A DNA stretch of 60,000 bases from Membranipora membranacea (taxonomy: Eukaryota; Bryozoa; Gymnolaemata; Cheilostomatida; Membraniporidae): NCBI GenBank assembly GCA_914767715.1, contig OU612068.1, positions 33,110,001 through 33,170,000 of the forward strand. The letters are read 5' to 3'. Positions 24,301-37,000 of the stretch are shown piece by piece; within the stretch, counting starts at the first letter, position 1, and every line of letters starts with the position of its first letter. A program made the position numbers and the translations under genes. Below the pieces are notes generated by a model. The model was not told the origin of the DNA and did no database searches. It worked only from the letters and a program-made list of their open reading frames with translations.

Positions 24301-27300
24301 TGAGGTAACAACTCTCCCTCTAAGAATGATCTGTAACAAAGACAAACAGACTGAAAACTGATGGGGGATAATCTCATCACCATTCACTTATCATAAGAAA
24401 CTAAATTTACCAGCCCAAATTATTTTTTTCACACAAATCTTTATGATAGCAAGTTTTGGGATTTTGAATACATTTACCAAGCTAGTAGTCGTCTTTCCAT
24501 ACACAATGAAAAGACAACTCTGAATAGTTTCTTCAAAAAGTAATAATTAATAGTAAAATTATTTTTTGCATGTTACTAAAGAGGCATAACTGTAAATAAA
24601 ATTTCTTACAAACATCATAAATACATATTATTTAGAGAACTTTTGTAAATTTTTATCATTTGCTTAGTGTATTTAAACAACCACACACAATTGTGTGTAT
24701 ATTATAACATGTTTAATAGAGGGAGCATCTCTCTTTGTCACACATTGTCATTGCCATACATTTTACATCAGGAAAACTCACTGGTGAATGTATGAGAGAC
24801 TATCCTCAGATATATCACAGGCATAAGGTAGAATACATAGCTGAGTGACTTCTAAGATTAAACTCGTCATAACAATAGCCCTCTCCTCCGTACACCTGTC
24901 AATGTAAAGTCTCATATATTACTCATGGTACACAAAATCACTGGAGACAGATAATAACAGAATAGACCTAACATACATGACAGGTAACTTTTGCACCAAT
25001 ATGTATTGCTGTAAATTTGTATTTACCGGTATATTTATTGTTCAGTCTTTAACAGAAACCATACCTTGATGCGATGACTTCTAGGAATAAAGGTGACACC
25101 AGGAACATGACTACTTGATTAGTGATTCCATCTGGTCTCATCAGGAATGAAGCTAGCTGGTGAGCTTCCTAAATATAAAAAATGTGTTATATATGATCAG
25201 TATTAAATAGTGAGAGGGCAAGCAGAAGTACAGGATTTAATAAGTCGCTATTCAAGTCAGCAACACAATATATTGGTCACTGTGATAAAGCATTTGTGTT
25301 TCTGAACTGTTTTGGGACAACAAAACAAACTTCAAACACTTTTTTCAAGATATTAGAGAAGGCTCAAACAGCTACTATGACATATCATGCCCAAATAATA
25401 GCATGTATGCCTACTTTAGTGAAGATTCCAACAGCAAGCTGGACGGTGGCAATAACTCCTGTGGGTGACATGAGGTCCCATTCTGGATTTGGCTTTGTGG
25501 CAGGGGGTTTGACAGAAGCCCCTTCGTCTTCCATATCATGTATGTGTAGCTCCGAGGCTCTATTCTGCATGTGCAGTGTAGTAGCCAGTCTATGTAGTAA
25601 TGTGGTCCATATCCCATTTTCTATGTATACTTTAGCCATCGGCAATCTTTCGCTCTGTAATACATAGTCAACAATGAAGTAGAGCTAATCTATGTACTCA
25701 CTGACTATCATGGCTTTACATTCACACTGTTTCAAACTGATAGTGAGTTCCATATGAAAATATCTGACACTACCTCATTGATATGGCAAAATTTGGCATG
25801 ATTTGAGATTCTGCTGCCTATGGTCTATAGTCTTGCGTACTGTCTGCAGCACAAACAATAGTGTTCAATGATAAGAAACTTAAACTTCAAGCTCATGAAT
25901 TCTGCTACCTGTTCAAGTATCTGATTGAGTAAGAGAAGTAGTCCATCTAGTATACCATACTCAAACGGTACTCTCACACAAACCTGAGATAGAAGAGAAA
26001 ACTTAAAATTAATATATAACCTCAGCATGAAACCTGAAGTGAGGATCAGTAACATTATTCTAAGTTCAATGGTGTGAAAGCCAATGCTTGACAAACACTA
26101 CATGTGTCAGAGGGCCAAGACAATAATTTGATTTTTTGTGAAGGAACGAACAGATGTGACATCTTTTAAAGTTTATATGTCTTACAGAAGTGCTTAGAAA
26201 CTGACGCCCACCAGCGTTAATACTTTCACAACAATACTCTTTCTCCAAACAGTATCCATTGACTGTTGAATTGATGGATTGAAATCTGTAACTACATATT
26301 ATATATATACATGTATACATATATATATGTTTATATATATACCTGTGTGAGGTCAGTGAGTACGGCGAGAGCTGCAGTGACCATCTCCTCAGGCTGTACA
26401 GCTACTCCTATACCATGATCTATAATCTGACTAAATAACAAGGCAGCGGCAGCGGTCTGACTCGCTACAGTCGACTCAACAAATATTGCTACCATCAGAT
26501 CAGATGCTGAGCCAACCCTGAAAATAAATACAATCTCCTAAATCTCCTAATAAATACAGCTCCCTGGTCATATGTCTACTTAGCTGTGGACCATATCCAT
26601 TTTGAGGAAGAGAGTACAATTAACATTTGAACTTGTGTATCAAGTCTAGATCTACAATAAAGTGAATTTTAAATCCTTCAATACATTCTACTATAGCCTC
26701 AGTCACTGTTTATTTAACGCTTATCGTGACTAAGCTATGTATGTATCAGTACTTACATATTAGGTACCTCTTGTAACTGTATAACTATCACAGATATTAT
26801 ATGTATGGCAAGCTCTATACAAGTGTTCAAATCCATGTCCTCAACTTCGACCTAAAATATCAACACAGATGGCATAATGCACGCTGGAAGTGGCATGGCT
26901 GGAATATAGTAACCTTGTCACACGGCCACGTGACAAGGTTGTGACGAGGCTAGGAAAATTAATTAAAACAATGACAACTGGGTCCACCTACAACCAGGTT
27001 TTGCATTGACTATAAGTCTAAGACATGATATACACCAATCCATTACATAACCATTAGAGTTTCAAATAGGTGATCTATTACAAAATGGGTCTGCCAGATT
27101 GAGTATTATAGCAATTAAAATCTCCATGTGTTATTGAACAAGTAATATATGGTCAATCTTCATCTGCTCATAGAAAATAGAATATCACACAGAAACTCAG
27201 ATCTGCTTTAGGAGTTCTATGGAAATGTCGGATAGCAGTTACAGATTCTTATAGAAAACAAGACAAGCTTTGATAAGAAAACTAACACAATAAAGATTTT

Positions 27301-30300
27301 ACCTTCCTCGGCTTTTCATCTAGCTGGCAGTGAGCATCAAATTATGATATATAATTCAAGCAAGTAGTTAACTCCTTGATTCAAGACAAACTTCCCTTTG
27401 GGCAAATAATCGGCTTGTCCGAAATTGAAATAAATACAAATACAAGAAACTCTTTAAATCATTTACTGCTTAAGTTAGGTGAAGGGGTAGATGAATAGAT
27501 TTAAATGTGCGATAAGACTATGGATAATAGCAAAATATAACATACCGAACCAGTTAGAACTGTGAATAAGCTCTGTATATGTGCCTCATCTCTGCCAAAA
27601 AACTCACAAAACTCCAGACTGTTCTGTGAAGTGGTATACAGTGCCTGAAATAAAACAAGATTCTGACGGTGATATTCCAAGGTTTTCTTGAATGACTACA
27701 TAAACAGGAAAAATTTTCTCTATTTTATATGCAGGAAGACAACCATTGTACGTGATGTCACTACAGGCCACTTTTAAGATATAACTATTATGCAAAGAAC
27801 CACCTATTTGGTTGATTGTCTCACCTTGAGAATGTTCACACATGTAGTTGGGTGTCTCAGAAATAGCAAATAGTCTTCTGATAAATCTCTCTTCTTAGAG
27901 AGGATCACACCCAGCATCTCTGCAACCTGTCATATAAATTAATGGGTACAGTTGATAAATTAATGCTTCTTCATTGCAATCCATACTCAAATGGTATATT
28001 TATATAAGCCATAGCATAGACAAGATTCATTTCTGGTGAAATTTTTGCTAACATACCTTACTTTCATGGTAACAATCTCAGATGCTTACTTACCTTATTT
28101 TCTTATTAATAATCTCAGATTTTGACTTACCTTATTTTCATGTTAATAATCTCAGATTTTGACTTACCTTATTTTTACCAGCTACAGTGGCTTGATTACT
28201 GACATCCAGGGGTAGATAAGTCAAAGCTGCTATACAAGCCACAGCTAAATCTACTGTGTCAAATAGCCTGTTAGAGGCCTCCTCCTCTGTCACGCCTTTC
28301 TCAGCTGTATATATTATTAACTCAAGCTTTGATATGATAACTATGCATCAGTCATAATTTGAGTTTGAATACCGTATCTTCACCTTCCGACCGTATCTTC
28401 ACCTTCCGACCAAAAACTTGGCGCAACAGAAGCTTGGGCTAATGAATATAACAGCATGCTAACCTTGCGGAGTATATAATAGCTAGTAAGTTAGTAAAGG
28501 TGGATTGCATAGAGATTAGCTAGCCATAAATGTTGATCTTTCAAGCATGTACAAAGAGGAGGACTTTTTCTCCTCCTTTTTCTCCTCTAGAGTACTAGTA
28601 CTAGTACTCGTACTAGTACTAGTACTAGTTAAGAAGATTATCATTCACATTCATATACCAATGTTTCTGTGATTCATTCAAGATTCTAACCTTGGAAACT
28701 CTTGATGAATTTATCATCTCTTTGACAGCATTTAATGAGTGATATTAGTATGTGATTGTAGTCTGTGGCTATTCCAGTCAGAAATCTCTCAGGAAGTGAT
28801 GTAATATTCTTATCCATCATTTCGCATAAGAATATAAAACACTGAAAGGGAAATAAAAGTCTGCATTAAGCTAATGTCAAAGACCGATCCGAAAATCAAC
28901 ATATCATATACTGTTGGAAAGCTGCCAAGCTACTGAAAATGAATATCTGATCAAAAACTTGATTCGGTGACGTTGTGTCATTTTAGGGAGGAAATGAGGC
29001 AGAAAACGCTGTTTTTGTCAATGCAGATGGAGGAATCAAATTAATTGCAAGAAATTTCAAAACAGGTGGAATTTATACTTAGAGATTGCGTTCATTGTAA
29101 AATTTGATTTTCTTTGATATATGACTTGTCTAAATTGACTTTTTACGTCACGCCATACAATGCATTTTTTTTTAAAGCTCATCAAAAGGTCAACAAGCAT
29201 ATCTTATGTTAACACCAAGGCTCAAAACCACCATCCCAGCACAAGTCCCCACCATAAGAGATTGCTCTCTGAGCCTGAGATCACTATCACATTCCTGAGC
29301 TATGAGCTGATCGAGGAAGCTAGCGTACGTCAGAGCACAACCTCCATACATCTTTATCCTATCAAATAAAGACCAAGAATAAAAAACTTCAAAACTCTCT
29401 GAATCATGACTTATGAACTAACTACTTGACTGCATGGGTAATAACTCCTGATATCCAGCAGTAAGTTCTGGTGTTTTAATTGAAGATAATTATAGGGGAA
29501 TAATTGCATTAAATTCATTTCTGTACCAGGCATCAAACATAGAACAATTACATACTACTACAGAAACAAATGATTAACTTACACAGGATCAGTGACTCCT
29601 TCCTCCCAGTACGATTCACTGGAGAGAAAAGCGTTGACTACTATAACCAGATCCAGTAATACATGCTGGAACCAGGGAAGCTCATGCTTATTCTTCTTTA
29701 GTAAGAGTTCTCCGAGTAGTGACAGCTGTAAGTTTGGTGTCTCTGTCCTCTCGCTGAATGTCATCACTGTTGTCAAATCACTGTACAATATAAAATATAC
29801 ATTATATAATAAAATATCAATACTATATAACTATAAAATACAATTTGATGTGATCAGATAAGACTTGGTGCTCTCATGTGATTTGATGGGGGTTTTTCAG
29901 CATAGAGTTGTATTTCAATATCGTTACCTAATGCTCAAAATTACCTTTTGACTGTTAGTAGATTGGTGAGTAGCCTTAGAGCCATTCTCATCTTACTCGC
30001 CCCCTCCAGCTGCCCTTCCTTCAGTTTAGCAGCGCTGGTACTGATCCTCTTGTGCATCTTAACAGCAAAGCTACGATTTTTAAGCATAGCTAACATCTTG
30101 TCGACCTCTTCAGTTTCTGTGATGTCTATCAGTGCCTGCCACTCATCATCGGAGTCAGCTCCCTAGTCAAACGAAAATGCTTAATTGTTTAAACGGGTAA
30201 GTCCATAATCATAATACATATTATATTTTTAAAGGGTAAGTCATTAGATGCTCAATGACAATAAATTCATCATCTAGTTAGATCTTTTACAGAAAGAACA

Positions 30301-33300
30301 TGGAAACAATAGTTATCCAGTGAATGACAACCTGGTGGAGATTTTCACTACTCTTGATATTGTAAATAACACTCAGACCTCATCATCGAGTTTGACCTCA
30401 GCCAGGTTTTTCTGCTTCTCCTTGATCTCAGTACTGTACTTCTTGACAAGCTTCCTCGGCTCCACCTTCACATCTGGATACTCTGTCTGGTAGTCGGCTT
30501 CTATTCTGTCTGTTCTCGGTGTTGGATCTGGTAACTTTTAAATCCAATCATAAACATTAATCACATGAAGTGCTAATAAATGTACCATGATTCATTATGT
30601 CTTCGAAAATATTTGAGAGCAATTAAAGAAAAATCCATCTGTTACTGAGACTATATCTTATAAAATGGAAAACAAACTCTGTGACACTCACTTTTGGATG
30701 CTCCCATTCTTGAGTTTTTGGACGCTTCTCACCCTGATCAACAGTCAGCTGTGCTTTCTGTTCTGTCTGTAAAACATAAATCAATGAGTATCAATCAAAT
30801 TATCAGGCCAACAAAAGTTTGTTACATTGTTAAACTCTAATGCTATAGGGTGGGTATCAATGACCCTTTGATTATGGATAATATCACCAAAACTCCTCAG
30901 GTAAATGGCAACAACCAAGCTGTGAGAATGGTAACTGTGCCGCTGAAAATATTTACCAACAATTCTCTGCCAAATATAGCTTTACTCAGAGAGAGAGACA
31001 CTAGAGATACTAGAGTTATCCTACCTTTTTACTCTCAGCTGCTTTCTTTCTAGCTTTACTGAGTATTTTAGACGATCCAGGAGGATTTGCCTTCTCTTTG
31101 CTTTGCTGCTCTTTTCTAAATACCATTGATGCTGACATGGACTTGATGAAAGGACTGTCTGATTTAACATCTTCCTCTGACACTATAGATATATAAAATA
31201 AGAGCAAATTCATACACTATTTTCAGAAAAGAAAACAACCATTCCTTAAAACAAGGAAACTTTCAACCATATCCCATCATATATGCCTGTTACAGTACAG
31301 TTCTAGTAAGACTAGATGGATATCTTTCGGCCATGCACATTTATACAGTGTCCCTTATATACCAATGAAAGCGATTATGCAATAATGATGTTATTAGTAA
31401 ATGTGAGGAATAAACGATGTCCTACCATTAACGAGATCTTTAATAAAAGGATGATAGAGAAGATTAGGCCAGCTAAGTCTGTGATTAGGATTCTTAGTCA
31501 GTAGTCCCTGTAGAAAGTCCTTAAATGTTGGTGACATGCTCTTGGGCCACTTAACTGGATCTTTCACTATCAAACTGTCAAATAAAAGGGGGCAGAATTT
31601 GAGATCCAAACCTCAAGCCCGGATTAAAAATTTATTTTATGTGTACAACAATATTGGCTATGCAATGCTGGAAGCTAGAAAAGAAATTCTATCGAAATCT
31701 TCTCACCGCCAAAGCAATGAATATGATCATTCAGATGAGGTAATTATCAACTAACAATGCTTAAAAACCCAACATCCACATCAGCATCCACCGTGTAAAT
31801 GAGTAATTGAACCGTTTTAGTTTGGTTGTATACAGTGAAATGTGGTGATACCTCATATGTGTGTACTAACAATAAGATGTGAGAAGCTCCAGAAAGTTAA
31901 TAATATCATGTATATGAATCAAATTTCAATTCAGCCATCTGCCACTTTTGCTGTATAAGATGTTACATTCTGAATATTACCTGACAAGCTGGAAGATACT
32001 GTTGGTGTAGAATGGAGGCTGTCCCGTATTTAACTCATAGAGAATACATCCGAGAGCCCAGAGATCAGCTGTGTGATCGTACGGCTTCTCTTCCACCAGC
32101 TCAGGGGACATGTACAGTGGAGTACCCTGTCAGTAAAATATCATTTAGAGACAAGCCACATGATATCTTCTCATCACACTTTGGAATGACAGATTCTGAA
32201 TTGTTTTGAGAGATTAACCGGCAAATCAAAGAAGCCTTTGACTCAAGATTTAAGAAATGCGGTGATAAAGACAGGCTCTCTAACTGAAGCTGTTACATTA
32301 TTGTGAGAGATCTACCATGGTAGTATGAACAGTGAGGGTAATTCATTGAATGAGTTGCTGTAATAGCTAACTTAGGATGGTATCTATGTCTGATTTATAC
32401 TAAGATGGTTATTGTGAGTGTGTCAGATGATGGTGTATATTCTGATCTCGGATCCAACAACATTTACCTTGATTGAAGTGAGTACCAGTGTGTTGCTGCT
32501 CATGGCTCGAGCAAATCCAAAATCACAGAGCTTGATAATACCTTCCTTGCCTAGTAGTATATTCTGTGGCTTCATATCTCGGTGTAATATTCTGTGTGCG
32601 TGTAGATAAAACAAAGCTGACACCAACTGGCCTGCAATCTGCTGTACCTGGATAAGAAATAGTTAATACCATTGTTATGGCAGTCAGCGTTCTACAATAA
32701 AAACCAATTGATGCTCCGAATTAACACTGAACACCAGATTTATATGTACCTAACAGAACACAGGGCAAGGTAGACGGTGTCCTACCTGTTCCTCCGGCAA
32801 ACTTCCATCATCTTCGAGAATTTGAAACAGTTCACCACAAGCATAATCAGTGACAGCAACAACCTGCAAAAGTATGGAATACTATTAGGCTACCGCAAAA
32901 TAAATGTTTCAGGTGTACGGTATCACTGATGACGACCACTTGTAAAGCCCTAACAAGCGTCACAAACATTATAGTCTTACATATCTGAATACATGTTCAT
33001 AAAGTTATGTTATAAGTTATATAGTTATAAAGTTATAAAAAAAAGGGTAATGGTGTCATTGGCTGGTTTGGTGAAATATGAGGTTAATGACTAAGACATC
33101 ACATCTATGTTACATATACCAGGGAGAATTCTCCCTGCATATACATTCAAAATACCTCTTTATCTGTTTCAAAACTATCAAGCATCTGAACGATATTTGG
33201 ATGACGCAGCGGTCTCATAATCTCTATCTCTTTCCTTAAATTCCGTAATTCTTTCTCTGACCTGCCTAGTTTTGATATGAACTTCATAGCTACAATCTAA

Positions 33301-33636
33301 AAACGAGAAGTAGGTACATCTTATCATCCTCCATGTGAGTAAAGAGTCTGCATAATTTACTGTGAATAAAGCCTAATCATCAATCCATGTACAGAAGAAG
33401 GCTAACCTCTGTTCTGTTCTGTATTCACTCTAGCCCATTACATGTACAATTGAAAGGCTTCTTTTAACTGTCGATGGTAATAGCAAAGGTAGATTATGGT
33501 TATTGATGGGTGATTCTGGCAGTAGCTAAGAGTAGTAGTAGAGTAAACTCACCTGACTGGAAAACTTTCGTCTGCCTTTGTAAACTTTCCCAAAAGACCC
33601 TTCACCAACAAGCTCAAGTTGATGGTAGTTGTCCAT
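21335..33636 (-). CDS. STK36: Serine/threonine kinase 36 (Fused homolog)
   Basis: About 28 exons from ATG 33636 to the stop at 21335. Kinase exons: 33553-33636 ([20 protein letters not shown], glycine loop), 33156-33296 (VAMKF Lys), 32786-32863, 32468-32647 ([13 protein letters not shown] catalytic loop, CDFGFARA), 31981-32126 ([11 protein letters not shown] activation segment) and 31426-31574 ([27 protein letters not shown]). These match Fused/STK36 almost word for word. Linker exons follow at 31025-31182, 30692-30766, about 30380-30534 and 29945-30162. Then come helical ARM/HEAT-like exons near 29785, 29360, 28841, 28300, 27926, 27643, 26850, 26515, 25985, 25655, 25169, 24895, 24335, 23912, 23480, 23130, 22835 and 21670. 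The family regulates Hedgehog signalling (Gli/SUFU) and builds the central pair of motile cilia with KIF27. The C-terminus carries a short SAGGALSxR repeat. Confidence 0.96.
21405..21500 (-). repeat. Short coding repeat (SAGGALSxR) in STK36 C-terminus
   Basis: The last exon encodes [20 protein letters not shown], two nearly identical nine-residue blocks from a GC-rich 27-bp DNA repeat, followed by a Ser-rich spacer and a terminal helix. It looks like a recent in-frame minisatellite expansion. Confidence 0.7.
26911..26940. repeat. Hairpin with CCTTGTCAC arms (family copy 1)
   Basis: AACCTTGTCAC (26911-26921) and GTGACAAGGTT (26930-26940) are exact complements with an 8-bp loop in a STK36 intron. 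The arm core matches the larger hairpin at 50146-50214. Confidence 0.6.
28040..28187. repeat. 37-bp tandem repeat carrying copied splice donors in STK36
   Basis: Three clear units start at 28077, 28114 and 28151, with a fourth degenerate one to the left. On the minus strand each clear unit reads AAAATAAGGTAAGT. The copy joined to the coding exon ...VAGKNK is the presumed real donor, and the others are decoy donors inside the intron. Confidence 0.8.
28596..28629. repeat. (ACTAGT)n self-complementary microsatellite
   Basis: AGTACTAGTACTAGTACTCG and further copies lie in a STK36 intron. The unit is its own reverse complement, so the tract can fold on either strand. Confidence 0.75.
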
Positions 33637-34071
33637 CTCACTCTTTGTGGAGTCTCAACCTCGGGGGTAAATCCTAATGGAATTAAATGTAGCAAAACAG
33701 TAACTTGAGCATTCTTTGAAAAACTTTTCAAAACATATCTTTTGTACATAGCTCGCTGCCCATATTAAGAGATATCAACATTTTAGTATCATTATATCTT
33801 TTGTGTGCAGCCAATATGTTTTCAGCCAAATATCCAATGACTCCATTGATATGTTAAGCTTAAATTGAACCAACCTTCTGTTTAAGTAGATGAAAATAAT
33901 TAAAGACATCAATCATACAACAAATCAAGTTTACCTTTTTCTTGTAGCCCCAAAACTTGAAGTTGAACTTTATGGGCGAGTATCAAGTCGCCTCAATAAA
34001 TGTGATTGTTTACTAATTTAGAAAATAGGGCAGTAAATTTCAGAAAATAAAAATTAAGGAAGGATAAAATC
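33637..34071. promoter_or_regulatory. Presumed bidirectional promoter, STK36 / GALNS
   Basis: 435 bp separates the divergent start codons of STK36 (33636, minus) and GALNS (34072, plus). Both 5' UTRs and any promoter must lie here unless there are upstream non-coding exons. I see no clear TATA box or CpG-rich core, so the assignment rests on geometry. Confidence 0.5.
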
Positions 34072-37000
34072 ATGAAGATGTTGCTTCTCAAAGGAGTAAT
34101 CACAAGTTTCATGATATGTATTACTATCGCTGCATGCAGTAGAGCTCTTCATGGTGAACCTCGCAAACCTAATTTCATTGTCATGTTGATGGATGATGTA
34201 AGTAAATGGAGATAATTGCAACAATAAACTCAGTTCATTGATTTGATGATCAAATTCAATGGATGAGTTTTATGCACATAGTTTTACCACCTTAACCTAT
34301 CCAAGGATTTGAACTCCCTCATTGATCAATCCCTGATCAATATATCATGTCTCATAAAGTAATCTTAGTACCAAAGATTTGACTCTTGATCTACCCAGTT
34401 TGAGCAAAAATATTCCCTTGACCAAAATGCCTGGTTATAGCTTTCAAAAAAAGCTTTCCTGGTTTTGGCGAGTCGCAAAATCGATATCGAATAGTGACCT
34501 GTCATCTGGTTGGGGAAAGAACGTAAATATTTTTGAGGTCGGCTACGGTTAATGCCCCGCGACGGATAAACCAGGAGTCTGCACCAACAGGACCACTGAG
34601 GATCAAAGCCATGACCTTGCAGTCTACAGTCCGGCTCATGATTTTAGGCTGAGCTACCATTGTTTTTAAATGTAAATGTGCTCATGTTCAGTTTATGTTC
34701 AAAAATTGCAACCGCACTCAACCTCAATCTTAACTAATATGTAAATTTGTCCATGTTGTCATGATAAATTACATTTACAGTTTACGACAGATATTTTCCA
34801 TATGCAGCGTGGAATAACCTTTTAAGGTAAAAATTTTGAAGGAATGTCATCCATATTTCAAATCAATACTTTTATGTATGTTAAGAGGTTGTGTTTTACC
34901 ACAGATGGGTTATGGTGATCTGGGAGTGTTTGGCGAGCCAAACAAGGAGACACCTAATTTAGATCGTATGGCGAGACAAGGCTCACTACTCACTGATTTC
35001 TACACAGCGAATCCTCTTTGTTCTCCATGTGGGTAAATTACAATCCCTTACTATTCTCTTGCATCATTTTCAGTGAAAATCTTGCTTTCATTTCACAGTA
35101 ATGAGATGAAATTTCATCAAGTTTCTTTGATTGACCTTCCTTCTAAAATTATTGATATGCAGGAAGCAACAGCTTGGCAGATGTCCATATCTTACTCCAG
35201 GCTAATATAGTAAGTCGTTCAGGCTGCACTGGAAGATGAAGACTCTTAGGCCACATGCTGTGATAATGGAGTGCATTAAAAATGTTGTTCAACTTAGCCT
35301 ATTCTAAAGTTTATATAAGTATGATATAAGCTGAGTTGTAAAAGATATTTACCAGATAGATGAATGCCGAGTTTGTCAGTCAGTACGTCCAGGTGAGAGT
35401 ATGATTAGAATGGATACCAATATTACTACAGGTTGTTGGTAAAAGTATATCACATGTCTTTATTCTTTGCTGAGATTATTGTGAGTAATAGGTTTTGTCT
35501 TATTTCTCTTCATTTCAGCTAGAGCAGCACTGTTATCGGGTCGTCTGCCAATTCGTAATGGATTCTATACTGATAATGCTCATGCTAGAAACGCCTACAC
35601 CCCACAAGATATAGTTGGTGGCATTCAAGATGATGAAATTCTGATTCCTGAACTGCTCAGAAAAGCTGGCTACCAAACAAAGATAGTTGGCAAATGGTAA
35701 ATAAATTGAAAGTCATGTGTAATATTCCAGAATAGTGTTGGCTTGCATACAAAAATTGAGGACCTCTAATGCTGCTCATGAGATTCAGTCACTTCCAGTA
35801 AGTTTTCATCTGCTTTACAACTTTGCTTATGGTATAGTGCCTTTGCTTTTATTAATAAAATCACAATTCTATATTGTAGGCATTTGGGGCACCAGCCTCA
35901 GTACTTACCGCTGAAGCACGGCTTTGATGAATGGTTTGGAGCACCAAACTGTCATTTTGGTCCTTACAACAACAAAAATACTCCAAATATACCTGTCTAT
36001 CAAAATGATAAGATGATCGGAAGGTACTATGAAGGAGACTATAACATCAATCGTGCTACAGGAGAATCAAATCTGACTATGATCTATATGAATGTAAGTA
36101 TCAGTGCCAGGGCTCACAGTACTTTCTGCAAGTAAATTTACACTCTAATACGACCAGAAGTAGCAGCTTACCACACAAGGTGACTCAGCAAGATCATCTC
36201 AAGTTTGACTTACTCAGCATTCTTATTAGTATACTTAATCTATTCAATTAAATTTAATTCAATATCTTTACCCAGGAAGCCATAGAGTTTATAAGCAGAC
36301 AAAGAGACAATGATCAACCATTCTTCTTATACTGGGCGCCTGATTCTACCCATGCTCCAGTTTATGCTTCCAAAAAGTTCCTAGGAACTAGTCGTCGTGG
36401 AGCGTGAGTTTTTAACGCATGTTGTCAGAATTAGACCTAAAACAGGCAAATATACTGCTCAATAATCAACTCAACCTAACTTTGCTACCACCCTCATAAC
36501 ACACTAATTAGACATCCTGATATTTTTCCCCATTGTCATTTCTAACTCTGTTAATGTCACTCAAAGAGCTTCTAAATCATCACCCCAGGAGAATAAGGTG
36601 CTGGTTACATTAAGATGTCTACCATACAATACTTGTAAGTGATTTCACAAAACGATGTGCTGTTTGATAGACATTTTTCACGGTTTTTCAGCTCCTCGTG
36701 AATTTTCGCTATTAACCCGAATTGTCCTTTCTCTAATAAGCCTCACCACTTATTGGTTACATTTGTGTTAGGCTCTGTGTGGTTGTAGTTATGGAGATGC
36801 AGTCAGAGAGTTGGATTTTGGTGTTGGTTCTATTTTGTCTGCACTGGAATCTCATGATTTAACCAACAACACACTGGTATTATTCTCATCTGATAATGGT
36901 GCCTCTCTGTTCAGCGGCCCTCACCAGGGTAAGAGGCTGATTCATTCTCTGCTCTCTATCAACCAAATAATCCATAGCGTTGTGAGCCCCTGCTCATCAA

